Positions 21,546 through 31,817 of a stretch of DNA of 64,000 nucleotides are shown here, piece by piece. The notes beneath the pieces are model-generated. The model saw only the letters and a program-made list of their open reading frames with translations, did not search any database and was not told where the DNA came from. The translations under genes and the position numbers were made by a program. Position 1 is the first letter of the stretch; each line of letters opens with the position of its first letter. This stretch comes from Ottelia alismoides (taxonomy: Eukaryota > Streptophyta > Magnoliopsida > Alismatales > Hydrocharitaceae). The stretch is from assembly GCA_037367405.1 (NCBI GenBank), contig JAZKJV010010134.1, forward strand, positions 62,001-126,000, in the 5' to 3' direction.

Positions 21546-23435
21546 ATGAAACAAACATATTGCAAAACCATGAAATCTCGCTTTGTCAGGATTTCACTTG
21601 GCTTAGTCATTGCCACCCCGACAATATTTCTTTCTGTATCACCTAGTCGCGCACGGGATCCTGAACAGTCCGGAGGGTCAAACACGCAGACCGTATCCAG
21701 CGATCTTGGAACTCAGGCAGAAGCCGTTCTCAATAAGCATTGCTACCGTTGTCATGGACAAAACGGAAGCAAAGACGGCGACTTCAGCAACGTTCATAAG
21801 CTTGCAGAACTCGTGGCTGACAAAAAGGTCGTTCCAAACGATCCCGTAAAGTCAGAGATATATCGACGCATGGCTCCTGATCTTGTCGGCGATATGCCGT
21901 TCGATGCCCCAGGTGATGTACCGACCTCGGACCTCGAGATCATTCGCAAGTGGATTGAGGCTGGTGCACCACAACCAGTGAAAAGCGAGATTGTGCAGTT
22001 GCCACCTCGACCTCGTTTTGAACTATTCGACGAAGTACGTGCCGTTGACAAATTCCTCTCAGAGAAAGTCAACCAACGCGACTGGGCTTCGTATCGCTTC
22101 TTTACCTTGCGTAATCTTTGGAACGCGCCGCGCGACAAAGTTCAAGATAAGGACTTCGCATCCTACAAAGCGGCATTATCCAAGTTGATAAATAGCCTTA
22201 GCTGGCGATCGAAAATCGTTCTACCGGTACCGGTGGACGAAAACGGAATCGTCTTAGCCGTGAACATTGATCAACTCGATTGGTTGGCTCCTGGAGGGAA
22301 AAATCTCTGGCAAGACGTCCTCGTGACATATCCTTACGGTCTCAGCCACGATATTTATCCCGCTAACGCGGAACTCAGCAGTAGTTGGAAGACTATCGTC
22401 AGCCGTACGACCTCCTCGATCCCTATTATTCGAACGGATTGGTTTATTGCGAAAGCTTCGCGACCTCCGCTCTACCATAGTCTCGCACAGATTCCAGATA
22501 CGCTTGATGAGTTAACGCGGAAATTGCCCGTATCGGATCGCAAAACCCTCGACCCTCAAATGAATATATCCGAGGGGAACGTAGTTCGAAGCGGGTTCAA
22601 TAATAGCGGTGTTAGCAAGCGGAACAACCGGCTTATCGAGCGTCATGAAACCAATTACGGCGCGTTCTGGATCAGCTACGATTTCAAGATCAGCGCTGGG
22701 CGTGGTAACCTTTTTGTATTCCCATTGGGGCCGAGCTATGCATCCAATCCCTTCGAAAAACATTCGTTCTTACATGATGGCGGAGAGATCATCTTCAATT
22801 TGCCCAATGGAATGCAGGCTTACATGCTGATTGATGGCAAGGGCCGTCGTCTGGATGAGGGGCCTCTCGAAATTGTAAGCGATACTAAGGATGAGGTTTC
22901 TGGCACTCCCGCCATTGTCAATGGCCTCTCGTGTATAGCGTGCCATCGAACTGGCATGATTCGCAAAGAAGATCAGATCCTGCAGGGCCATGTTCTTTAC
23001 GGAGCAGCTTCCGAACAAATCAAACGAATCTACCTTCCTTCGGAAGATCTCAAAGCACTCTTCCAACAAGACGAAGATCGATTCTTGGCAGCCGCCAACC
23101 AGGCTGTTCGTCCATTTATGCTCACAGGCAAAAGTGCAGATAAAACTCTTAGAGATTTCCCAGAACCCGTGGCACCGATCGCCAAATGGTATGTGGCGGA
23201 AGAACTCACGTTAGACGATGTCTCCCGAGAGCTAGGTTTGGATAAACCAGAATCGTTTGAGCGGCTTCTAGCCGGAAGCGAAGAACTCAAGCGAAACGGT
23301 TTATTCCCTTTATCCAAGGGACTTAAAATCAAGCGAGAAGTTTGGGAATCGCAAGACTTCGTTGAATCAGCATTTCAACGTTCTGCAGCTCTACTTGAGC
23401 TAGGCGAGCCTCAGACAATTCGACGTAAAAAGTAA
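21546..23435 (+). CDS. Secreted diheme cytochrome c-like protein
   Basis: 629 residues with an N-terminal signal peptide; an ATG at 21570 is an alternative start. Two heme-binding motifs are seen: CYRCH at residues 66-70, in a planctomycete PSCyt1-like setting (HCYRCHGQNGSKDGDF), and CIACH at about residue 463. Between them no enzyme domain is recognised. A redox or electron-transfer role outside the cytoplasm is likely. It is the first gene of a same-strand cluster leading into three caspase-domain genes, with a 56-base gap to the next gene. Confidence 0.7.
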   Translation: MKQTYCKTMKSRFVRISLGLVIATPTIFLSVSPSRARDPEQSGGSNTQTVSSDLGTQAEAVLNKHCYRCHGQNGSKDGDFSNVHKLAELVADKKVVPNDPVKSEIYRRMAPDLVGDMPFDAPGDVPTSDLEIIRKWIEAGAPQPVKSEIVQLPPRPRFELFDEVRAVDKFLSEKVNQRDWASYRFFTLRNLWNAPRDKVQDKDFASYKAALSKLINSLSWRSKIVLPVPVDENGIVLAVNIDQLDWLAPGGKNLWQDVLVTYPYGLSHDIYPANAELSSSWKTIVSRTTSSIPIIRTDWFIAKASRPPLYHSLAQIPDTLDELTRKLPVSDRKTLDPQMNISEGNVVRSGFNNSGVSKRNNRLIERHETNYGAFWISYDFKISAGRGNLFVFPLGPSYASNPFEKHSFLHDGGEIIFNLPNGMQAYMLIDGKGRRLDEGPLEIVSDTKDEVSGTPAIVNGLSCIACHRTGMIRKEDQILQGHVLYGAASEQIKRIYLPSEDLKALFQQDEDRFLAAANQAVRPFMLTGKSADKTLRDFPEPVAPIAKWYVAEELTLDDVSRELGLDKPESFERLLAGSEELKRNGLFPLSKGLKIKREVWESQDFVESAFQRSAALLELGEPQTIRRKK

Positions 23436-23491
23436 ATCGATTCACTGTTAATACAACACACAAAACTAATCTACACCATCCTGAGATATTC

Positions 23492-24661
23492 ATGAAAACG
23501 ATTTTTACCCTAGCTGTCTCATGTTGTCTGTTATTCACTCTGACGTCAACGCTAACGGCCGATCAGCCAAAACCAACCTTTGATCTTGTCCCGGCCATGG
23601 CCAATCTTGCCGGCGAGATTCACGCCTATATGAAGGGAAAAGATCAAGAGACAGGACCGGTTAACGTAGGTAGTTTTAAGTATGTTACAAATCCGAATGA
23701 AGCAAATGCGCGCGATGTCACTACGCAAGCTGGTTTCCAGCAGATGCTCCAAGATGCTCTCGGGAAGCTTAAGCACCCGTCGCAGCCGGACGCACCGTTT
23801 TCGGTGACGGGTACTTATTCAACGACTGAAGTCGAGTTGGGCGGCCGCCGGTGTCTTGGCTTGCAGGTGAATGTCGAAATTACCGATGGTGTAGGTAAAC
23901 GTTCGAAATTCACTTTTTCAGACGAAGTCGTTGGTGAAGCCGCCATACTCGCTGGCCTCGGTATCACCATGGCCTTAGACCCCAAGAATGACCGTGAGCA
24001 AAACGATAATGATATCCGCCGCCAGTTGCTTGATCCCAAATTCTCCCAGGCTGGAGACACTGTCTTTAGTTCGGAAGGTTCTCAATTCGGTGTGGAGATA
24101 CTGGTCAGAGGACGGTCGGTCAAAGTTGATGGAAAAGATGGACACGCGACGATCCAACTTCGTCGTGACGATGCCTACGAAATTCGATTGATCAATAAGG
24201 CTCCTTTTGAGGTCGCGGCTAACGTATCCATCGACGGTATCAACATGTTTACTTTCAGCACTGTTCGCGATGACGCCAAGAATCAGCCTCGCTATTCCTC
24301 GCTGATCGTTCCGGCAGCCGAAGGTGACAAACCGGGAAGCGTTATCGTTCCCGGCTGGCATCGCAGCGATGAAGATCGAGGATTCGACCAATTCCTCATC
24401 ACCGAATACGCAAAGAGCGCTGCTGGGAAGCTCAACAAAACTACCGATCTTGGCACTATTTCGGTCTTGTGGCAAGCGTGCTGGGGGAAAGACCAGCCAA
24501 TGCCAAAGGCAATCGCTCAATCGGAACCTGGAAAACGACGCGGAGGCCTAGGCGATGCCACGGGCTTCGGCCAACCTACGGGCGGCCGATCCCAAGCCGT
24601 GGTAAGAGAACTAGGCGTCGTGCGTGATTCGGTTTGTATTCGGTATAGCAGCGAAAAATAG
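23492..24661 (+). CDS. Secreted protein of unknown function in the caspase operon
   Basis: 389 residues with a clear signal peptide (FTLAVSCCLLFTLTSTLTA). The first half contains a segment on which a curli-assembly or DUF-like fold could be imagined (VGSFKYVTNPNEANARDVTTQAGF), the second half a beta-rich region with VPGWHRSDEDRGFDQFLI. A Gly-rich stretch with RRGGLGDATGFGQPTGG lies near the C-terminus. No family could be named. It lies between the cytochrome and the first caspase gene. Confidence 0.55.
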   Translation: MKTIFTLAVSCCLLFTLTSTLTADQPKPTFDLVPAMANLAGEIHAYMKGKDQETGPVNVGSFKYVTNPNEANARDVTTQAGFQQMLQDALGKLKHPSQPDAPFSVTGTYSTTEVELGGRRCLGLQVNVEITDGVGKRSKFTFSDEVVGEAAILAGLGITMALDPKNDREQNDNDIRRQLLDPKFSQAGDTVFSSEGSQFGVEILVRGRSVKVDGKDGHATIQLRRDDAYEIRLINKAPFEVAANVSIDGINMFTFSTVRDDAKNQPRYSSLIVPAAEGDKPGSVIVPGWHRSDEDRGFDQFLITEYAKSAAGKLNKTTDLGTISVLWQACWGKDQPMPKAIAQSEPGKRRGGLGDATGFGQPTGGRSQAVVRELGVVRDSVCIRYSSEK

Positions 24662-24764
24662 GATGAGATCTGAACGGTCGTAGCCTTCGAAAGCCCCAGT
24701 CGATTCGATCTTCACGACTCCCGACCCGCAGTTATCTAAATATTGAAATTCTCGAGTTAGTGCT

Positions 24765-27700
24765 ATGTCCAATCCGTCTTTAATCAGTCAAGCAATTAGG
24801 GACCTATGGATGGACTCTCGAAGTTGTGACCGCGAGCCATCTGAGCTTGCGATTCGATTAGCCTCCGTTTTTTTGTGGCTGGCGTATGCTTTTGGGGCTC
24901 CAAGTTGTTTCGCGGAAACGACTCCAAGACTGGTTCCTGTCGTCAATGTTGCGCACCCGGGATGTGGTGACGTGCGGTTGATATTTAGCAGAGATGGAAA
25001 GCATTTGATCTCCACCGGAGCAAACGAAACCTGCGTATGGGAAGTTTCCACTGGGCGTTTACGAAACAGAATCGAGGGTTGGTATGGCGGCTACGATCCA
25101 GTCAGTGATTTGGTCTATGTCACCAAGTTTCCATCTGAACTGACGATCGTGAGATTTCCGGTACTGCGAGATAAACCGCCCACGGTTTCCGCTTGGACAT
25201 TGTTACCGAGTAGCAAAGCAGTTTGGACATCGATTGGTGACATCGTCTTATTTGATCCAACTAGTCGATGCATAGTGACAAGCAAGATTGAGCGAATGCA
25301 AGCGTCATTCATCCGCAACGATCAACGATTCGATACAAAAACCAACCCAACCGACAGCCTTGTATCGCCTGGCAACCTAGAAGTCCGTAACGCTTTAACT
25401 GGAGTGCTGCTCTTCGCAATCGATGGGCTATTTCAAGATTTCGATGTCAATTCCAGGACCATTACAACGTACTCACCCTCCAGTAATCAGATCACAACAT
25501 GGGATTTTGCAACGGGGAACAGAAAGTCGATTTCTGCAATCGATAGGAACACATTCTGGGATAAAGCACCTAAATCGCAAATCGATATCCTTCCCTTCGC
25601 ACCAATCAATGAAGAAAAAAAGATTTCGGCGCACCTCGTCGGCGACTCAGTTGCGATTCGAAGTCTGAACGACTCACGTATCCTCAGTCAATTCACAGCA
25701 ACGGCCCAGGGATCAGTCTCTATTCACGCATCTAACCATCCGCCATTGATTATTCGCGGTTTCGGAAACGCATGTAGTATGGGGGAGTACGACAGCCTAA
25801 TCGCATGGAGCCTTTTGGACCGTAAACAGCCCTTCTGCATCCGTCCAAAATGGAAGCGGGTCGTTGATGGTTTACCATTGAACCAAACACACTTAAGTGG
25901 GGATGTGCTAGGGGATTTTGCGATTACGCAAGCAGATATAGAAGTTGAGAAAGATAGCAATAACGAAACTCCATTCCGTCGCGATGCAAAGATAACGGCT
26001 CGGATTTTGTCAGACAACGGCACTCCGAGGTTCTACTATGGGCTTCAAACTGGGCTAACAAGCCTTGACCCAACTAGTGGTACTTCGCAAGGTTTTTTTT
26101 CAACCAATGCCAATCTGCCAAAAGAGATGGTTGGTACCAACCGCACGTTCTCCAGTCCAAATCAGTCGTTAGTCCTACATTCTTACAAGAATTTCAACGA
26201 ACTTCTCGTAAGTAATGCACAAGCCACACTTTCTGTATTTGACGCGACAAAGTTGAGGCACTTAGGGTTTATCACCCAAAAAATGGATTATGGTCCTGTT
26301 GCCGTTTCAAGCAATTCGATTTGCTGCATCAACAATAGAGATGAACTTTGCCTGTATTCGAAAGCTAATCTCTCTCGTCCGATCGTACTTGCAACTTCTC
26401 AGAACGCACAGGGTTGTGACTTCGCTTTCAATCTTGAAGGGTCCATTCTCTACGGCTTTCCGGCGAAGCAAGCTGATTTTCGGAGTCCACTCGCTTTTAC
26501 GGCTTGGCGAGTCATCGACGGAGCCAAGATTTTTGAGCAGCCGCTGCCTCAAGCCGCCCTTCCAGGTCGATTTACGATAGACGGCGATAGGTTGATTACG
26601 CAACAAGGCGAGATATTCGATGCTTCTAAGGGAAAGCTACTTTACAAGCTTAAGCGTCCACTTTGGGATCAGTTCGCTTTGGCAACAGGTGCATCTCGTT
26701 TGATTGAAGCATCGGTTGATTCAGGAGTCACGCGAATCTCTGACTTAGACACCGGTGTCGAACTCGCCTCCCTTTACAGCTTCAATCGCGACGTGGACTG
26801 GCTGGTTACAACTCCCGACGGTTACTTCGATGGATCACCAGGTGGTATCAAGCTTCTTTCTTACCGGGATACAGACACAAACGAGCTAATTCCGCTCGAG
26901 CGTTACCGAAAGCAGTTCGAAGTACCTGGACTGCTTCCTAAAGTTTGGAAGGGTGAAGAATTTCGCAAGTCCAAAACGCAGAAGATGGAGGCGGTGCCAA
27001 TTGTTCGAATAACAAGCCCTAAACAGAGCGACACTAAAGATGGCGTTGTCGAAATGTCTAGTGGCAAACTAACCGTACAAGCAACTGCAGAGAGTCGGGG
27101 TTCCACTCCCATTACAGAACTGCGACTCAAGATCGAAGGCGAACCCATCGACACACCTGGCCGAATTGTGAGCTTCGATGAATCCGCCAACAGCACAGTC
27201 TCTGGATCTTGGTCCCTCGATCTCAAACCTGGTAAGTATGAGATGAGCGTGGTAGCGCACGATGCGAACACTTATGGCATTTCCGACTCGTTAACCATCC
27301 TCAACCTTGGTGGCGGGCTGATCAGGCAAGAAAAACCCGACCTTTACGTGTTGGCAATTGGGATCGCCGACTACCAAAACGGGATCCGTAAACTTGACTA
27401 TGCCGACACCGACGCACAAGCTGTCGTCAAAGCCTTGCGCAATTACAGCAGCCCGCTCTTCAACAAGATCGAAATCAAAGAGCTAGTCGACAAGCAAGCT
27501 ACAAAAATCAATATCCTCAAGAACCTCAACTGGCTGAATCGCAACGCGACTGAACGGGACTACGTTGTCGTGTACTACGCCGGTCACGGCAAACTCGATC
27601 GTAACATGTACTACCTGCTTCCAGTGGATGCCGACCCGGAAGATCTCTTTTCTACAGCCATCGACAAGGAAACGCTCAAGCGTGGCCTATTGAATCTGCC

Positions 27701-28094
27701 GGGCAAGGTCCTCGTGATGTTCGATTCGTGCCATTCGGGTGCACTGGGACGTTCGGTCGAAAGTGACCGAGGTTTCGATGGCCTCCTGAAAGACCTCAAC
27801 TCCGACGAGAACGGAATCGCTTACCTCTCGGCAACCAATAGTGACGAGGAAGCGATGGAGAATCGCCAGTTGGAGAAAGGTCACTTCACCGCTGCACTGA
27901 TTGAAGGTCTCAGCGGCCAAGGCACCCCAGAAATCCCAATCGCCCGCATCGGAGCAGGCGAGATCACCTACACAGAACTAGAGCGTTACATTACCAAACG
28001 AGTCAAACAACTCACCAACGGCCGGCAGCACGTAGGTAGTCATCGACTGAGAACATACCACCAAGATTTCCCTATCAGCTTACCACCAAAATGA
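24765..28094 (+). CDS. Secreted beta-propeller/caspase-domain protein 1
   Basis: 1109 residues. An N-terminal hydrophobic segment is followed by about 650 residues with WD40-like blades (for example LIFSRDGKHLISTGANETCVWEV). A linker DWLVTTPDGYFDGSPGG is shared with gene 3. The C-terminal caspase p20-like domain starts at about residue 855 (DLYVLAIGIADY). The catalytic His is in VVYYAGHG (about residue 940) and the catalytic Cys in MFDSCHSG (about residue 988). Both dyad residues are intact, so a cysteine protease is predicted. Only 14 bases separate it from gene 2. Confidence 0.85.
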   Translation: MSNPSLISQAIRDLWMDSRSCDREPSELAIRLASVFLWLAYAFGAPSCFAETTPRLVPVVNVAHPGCGDVRLIFSRDGKHLISTGANETCVWEVSTGRLRNRIEGWYGGYDPVSDLVYVTKFPSELTIVRFPVLRDKPPTVSAWTLLPSSKAVWTSIGDIVLFDPTSRCIVTSKIERMQASFIRNDQRFDTKTNPTDSLVSPGNLEVRNALTGVLLFAIDGLFQDFDVNSRTITTYSPSSNQITTWDFATGNRKSISAIDRNTFWDKAPKSQIDILPFAPINEEKKISAHLVGDSVAIRSLNDSRILSQFTATAQGSVSIHASNHPPLIIRGFGNACSMGEYDSLIAWSLLDRKQPFCIRPKWKRVVDGLPLNQTHLSGDVLGDFAITQADIEVEKDSNNETPFRRDAKITARILSDNGTPRFYYGLQTGLTSLDPTSGTSQGFFSTNANLPKEMVGTNRTFSSPNQSLVLHSYKNFNELLVSNAQATLSVFDATKLRHLGFITQKMDYGPVAVSSNSICCINNRDELCLYSKANLSRPIVLATSQNAQGCDFAFNLEGSILYGFPAKQADFRSPLAFTAWRVIDGAKIFEQPLPQAALPGRFTIDGDRLITQQGEIFDASKGKLLYKLKRPLWDQFALATGASRLIEASVDSGVTRISDLDTGVELASLYSFNRDVDWLVTTPDGYFDGSPGGIKLLSYRDTDTNELIPLERYRKQFEVPGLLPKVWKGEEFRKSKTQKMEAVPIVRITSPKQSDTKDGVVEMSSGKLTVQATAESRGSTPITELRLKIEGEPIDTPGRIVSFDESANSTVSGSWSLDLKPGKYEMSVVAHDANTYGISDSLTILNLGGGLIRQEKPDLYVLAIGIADYQNGIRKLDYADTDAQAVVKALRNYSSPLFNKIEIKELVDKQATKINILKNLNWLNRNATERDYVVVYYAGHGKLDRNMYYLLPVDADPEDLFSTAIDKETLKRGLLNLPGKVLVMFDSCHSGALGRSVESDRGFDGLLKDLNSDENGIAYLSATNSDEEAMENRQLEKGHFTAALIEGLSGQGTPEIPIARIGAGEITYTELERYITKRVKQLTNGRQHVGSHRLRTYHQDFPISLPPK

Positions 28095-28107
28095 TGCCCA
28101 AACACGC

Positions 28108-31100
28108 TTGCTCTTGGAACTGCTTATGAGAAGAACGTCTGAAACAGACCTAGTCTCGAATACCAGGACCGTTATCCACGCTTCTTGCTTTCTGACTGCC
28201 CTAATCGTCTCGATGGCAGGAACTAGCTCTGCACAACAACTGGAACTCGTTCCGCAACTTGGCCACAGTGGCAGCGCGATCTCTGCTTTTGCCTTCAATG
28301 ACGACAAGACGCTCGTCGCTACGGGCGGCAATGACCAGCGAGTAATTTTGTTCGATGCAAAAACCGGGATAGAACTCCGCGCGACTAGTGCATTTGGAAA
28401 TGAAATAGGCGCCCTTACCTTCTTTGGCAAAGATCTCATCGTCAAGGTCTGGGCAGGACCGGCATACCTAATGAATATCGCGACTGGTGTTACAAGAGAG
28501 TTGCCTGGCGATATTTTCTCACCGTCAAATCGAATGACCATAAGAAGTGTCGACCATGCAGGCAAAACTATTTGGCGCGATGGTCGATATAACCAATATC
28601 CTAACGGGAGCGACAAACCAGTAGCATTCGAAATTTTCGACACTTCGTCCGGAGTGAAGCTCAGTTCGCTAAATGAGACACAGTCGGTCCTTGCATTCAT
28701 CAGTGAGGACACAGTACTGGTGCACGGCACAGACGATACCTACCAAGTACGACGTATTGCTAACAACATCGTTTTGCATCGGATAAAGCTCAAAGCAAGT
28801 TTTGTCCCATGGATAACTACCATATCCAATGACCAAACTCGAGCATTGCTTCGGTCAGACCAATTCGAGGAGGCAGAATGGCACTTGCTGGATTTAACCA
28901 CCGGCCGGTTGCTGGGGTCTGGTACCCGACCAGGTTATGCCGTCGCAGATGCAAGTTTTATCACAAATAGTGAAGTTGGATTTTTGCTGCACTCCAGAAC
29001 CTTGCCGGGCGAACTAGCGGTTTGGAATTCAATTTCCAAGTCAACACATGTAAAAGGTTTGCCGCAGAAGAGTATTATGCAATTGGACTCTAGTTCGACG
29101 ACCACCTTCCGACTGATCGTATCTCAATCCAAACTCAATCTGTATTCGAACAACGACCCGGACCAAGCATTTTATATTCGGCCCAAATACGTTTTTGATT
29201 GGATTGGCGGTCGATTGATTGAGTTATCGATCAACGGCTCTAGCTTGAGCAATGCGAAGGCGGCAAACTTCTTGCATCAATCGGAGGGACCGTCGTTTGC
29301 GAATCGACGAAAATCGTGCGCCGTCACCGATGTCATAATTAGTGACGACAAGTCAGCAATCGTTGTGCTGCCGTACATAGATGAGCCAGATCAGCAAAAC
29401 AGATCTCGCCTGATCTGGGATTTGCAAAATGAAACACCATCAAGGTTTACACGTAGCGATGAAACTTTTTCGATCGCCAGGAAACAAGTCGTCGACGGAA
29501 GGGGAGTTGGATTGTTGTCGGAATGGGTCAGATTTGAAACAACGGACCAAAAACTCGAGTTGCCACTGCCAAAAATCCCCTGGAATCATGAAGTATTTGC
29601 ACAGTCAGCCGATAGGAAAAAGGTATTGATTCGACACATTGAAAGAGTGGATGAGATCAAGGACTATCAAGGAAGTGACCCGTGGCGAAAAAAATGGAAT
29701 TACAGCGAAGTTGTTGCTCATCCGGGTAAAAGCGACATTCGCTTGGAACAACTTGATCAGACAGGGGTGTCTAAGGTGTTCTTTTACTCTCCAGATAATA
29801 CGTTGAATTGCGTTCGGTCATCCGAAAATGATGTATCACGGCGAACCAACGTGGAAGTTGTTGAATATTCAACAAACAAGGTTACTGCGAAGTTTTCTTT
29901 AGATCAGTTAGACGTTGACTTCATTCCAAACGCCGAAGGTTCGCTTCTATTCTCTTTGTCATTGAAGCCGGACGGGAAACAATTTTCTCTGCATGTATTT
30001 GATCTCATTCGCCAACTCGGACGATCGACGTTGCCCGTTCCAATTACCGATGATTGGATACGAAAAAGTCTTTCGAGAATTGAATCCGAAAACGATGTGC
30101 TTTACGGCGTGGGCGGAACACGGCTTGTTCGTTCCACCTTTGTATCTCGATTCTCCTTATCAACCGGGGTTTCAAAGACAAAACTCCCGTTCCTAAACTT
30201 GATGAATTGCTACGGCCAAGGTTGTGCTGATGTGCTTATGGCTCCAAAGGTGACGAATCGAGGAGAGATCATTGCAATTCAGAACTCTCGCTCAGCACTT
30301 GTATACAAAAACGAGTCTGACGGGAGTCCGCGAAGCATTGCAATTGAAGCAAGTGATATTGAGAACTTCGCTTGTCGCGACAAGCTTCTTGCGATCGCCA
30401 AGTCAAACGGGATGGTCATGTTGCATGACATAGATACAAAAAGCCATCTTTGTACTTTGATCAGTACACGCGATCAGCAGGATTGGTTGGTCTATACCCC
30501 TGAGGGTTTGTTCGATAGCTCACCTAACGGCTCAAGTTTGATTGGCTTTAGGATCGCAGGAACGATTGAAACGGTTCCTCTTGAACGATTCCAAGACAAA
30601 TTCTGGACGCCAGGACTCTTGGCAAGAATCGCTGCGGGTGAACGCCCCGTTCCTGAGCAAAGCATCGCCAATAGTGTTCCTCCCCAGGTCTCGTTTTCGT
30701 CAGGCCTGCAGGCTGGGGAAGTCAACTCCAAGAACCTCTCTTTTGATGTCACAGCGATCTCACGAAACGGTAAGCCAATCCGATCGTTTCAGTTATTGAT
30801 AGATGGTAGACCCTACCGAGGTGAGTTGGGAACTAAGCCTGCTCCTTCGGACGATTTGATTGCCCAAACGGTACGTTACGACATCGAACTTCCGCGACCT
30901 GGCAAATACAAACTTAAGGTTTTTGCAAATACCGAGTTTTCTAAAGGAGCAAGTGAAGAACTGGAAATCGTCTATTTGGGCGGCGGCTTGGTGGCAAAGG
31001 CTCCCGATCTCTACGTGCTGGCGATCGGCGTTGGAGATCACAGCATACCGGCACGCACGTTGGACTACGCCGATGACGATGCCAAAAAGATCGCAGAAGC

Positions 31101-31788
31101 CTTTGAGCGACACGGGCAACCTTTGTATGGAAAAATCGAGTCCTACGTTCTTTCTAACGAGCAAGCGACACGGCGCAATATCTTTAAGGGGTTGCAGTGG
31201 CTTCGTGAACGCATGGCAAACAATGACGGTAAATCAGTTGGAATCGTCTTTTTTGCAGGTCACGGTGAAATCAATAGCGTCGATGGGACTCTCTATTTCC
31301 TTCCGTATGACTCGGAAGATGACGATCTAGCAGCCACCGCGATCGATGCTCCTAAACTCAAGAATCAGCTTGCAGCCATTCCGGGTAGGTTGATCTTGAT
31401 GTTTGACGCTTGTCATGCGGGAGCAGTAGGTGCAAATCTCGAGCGGGGCAGCGAACGAAGAGGTTTGGAAGCTTTGCAACGCGATTTAACATCGGAGCTA
31501 AACGGATTGGTGATGCTTTTGGCAGCCAAGGAAAACCAGAAAGCGCAGGAAAGCCGGACGCATGGCCACGGAGTCTACACGCAAGCTATCCTTGAGGCGC
31601 TCAGCGGACGCGGCAACGACGGCGACGGTGACGAATCGTTCAAGCCGCAGTTGATCAACGGAGGGCTCTACCTTTCAGAGCTGAATTCCTACGTGAACAA
31701 GCGAGTCCGACAGCTTTCCAAAGGTCAGCAAACGCCTAGCTTCGGCTCGCCCAAGCTGTTCTCCGACTTTCCACTCGCCATTCCTTAG
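28108..31788 (+). CDS. Secreted beta-propeller/caspase-domain protein 2
   Basis: 1226 residues with a signal-like hydrophobic start (SCFLTALIVSMAGTSSAQQ) and a long propeller-like region beginning ISAFAFNDDKTLVATGGNDQRVILFD. A linker DWLVYTPEGLFDSSPNGSS corresponds to that of genes 1 and 3. The caspase domain begins at about residue 965 (LYVLAIGVGDH). His lies in FFAGHGE (about residue 1051) and Cys in MFDACHAG (about residue 1099). More diverged from genes 1 and 3 than these are from each other. Confidence 0.85.
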   Translation: MLLELLMRRTSETDLVSNTRTVIHASCFLTALIVSMAGTSSAQQLELVPQLGHSGSAISAFAFNDDKTLVATGGNDQRVILFDAKTGIELRATSAFGNEIGALTFFGKDLIVKVWAGPAYLMNIATGVTRELPGDIFSPSNRMTIRSVDHAGKTIWRDGRYNQYPNGSDKPVAFEIFDTSSGVKLSSLNETQSVLAFISEDTVLVHGTDDTYQVRRIANNIVLHRIKLKASFVPWITTISNDQTRALLRSDQFEEAEWHLLDLTTGRLLGSGTRPGYAVADASFITNSEVGFLLHSRTLPGELAVWNSISKSTHVKGLPQKSIMQLDSSSTTTFRLIVSQSKLNLYSNNDPDQAFYIRPKYVFDWIGGRLIELSINGSSLSNAKAANFLHQSEGPSFANRRKSCAVTDVIISDDKSAIVVLPYIDEPDQQNRSRLIWDLQNETPSRFTRSDETFSIARKQVVDGRGVGLLSEWVRFETTDQKLELPLPKIPWNHEVFAQSADRKKVLIRHIERVDEIKDYQGSDPWRKKWNYSEVVAHPGKSDIRLEQLDQTGVSKVFFYSPDNTLNCVRSSENDVSRRTNVEVVEYSTNKVTAKFSLDQLDVDFIPNAEGSLLFSLSLKPDGKQFSLHVFDLIRQLGRSTLPVPITDDWIRKSLSRIESENDVLYGVGGTRLVRSTFVSRFSLSTGVSKTKLPFLNLMNCYGQGCADVLMAPKVTNRGEIIAIQNSRSALVYKNESDGSPRSIAIEASDIENFACRDKLLAIAKSNGMVMLHDIDTKSHLCTLISTRDQQDWLVYTPEGLFDSSPNGSSLIGFRIAGTIETVPLERFQDKFWTPGLLARIAAGERPVPEQSIANSVPPQVSFSSGLQAGEVNSKNLSFDVTAISRNGKPIRSFQLLIDGRPYRGELGTKPAPSDDLIAQTVRYDIELPRPGKYKLKVFANTEFSKGASEELEIVYLGGGLVAKAPDLYVLAIGVGDHSIPARTLDYADDDAKKIAEAFERHGQPLYGKIESYVLSNEQATRRNIFKGLQWLRERMANNDGKSVGIVFFAGHGEINSVDGTLYFLPYDSEDDDLAATAIDAPKLKNQLAAIPGRLILMFDACHAGAVGANLERGSERRGLEALQRDLTSELNGLVMLLAAKENQKAQESRTHGHGVYTQAILEALSGRGNDGDGDESFKPQLINGGLYLSELNSYVNKRVRQLSKGQQTPSFGSPKLFSDFPLAIP

Positions 31789-31817
31789 GCCGGTTTTTGA
31801 TGTTCCAGGAGTTTTAA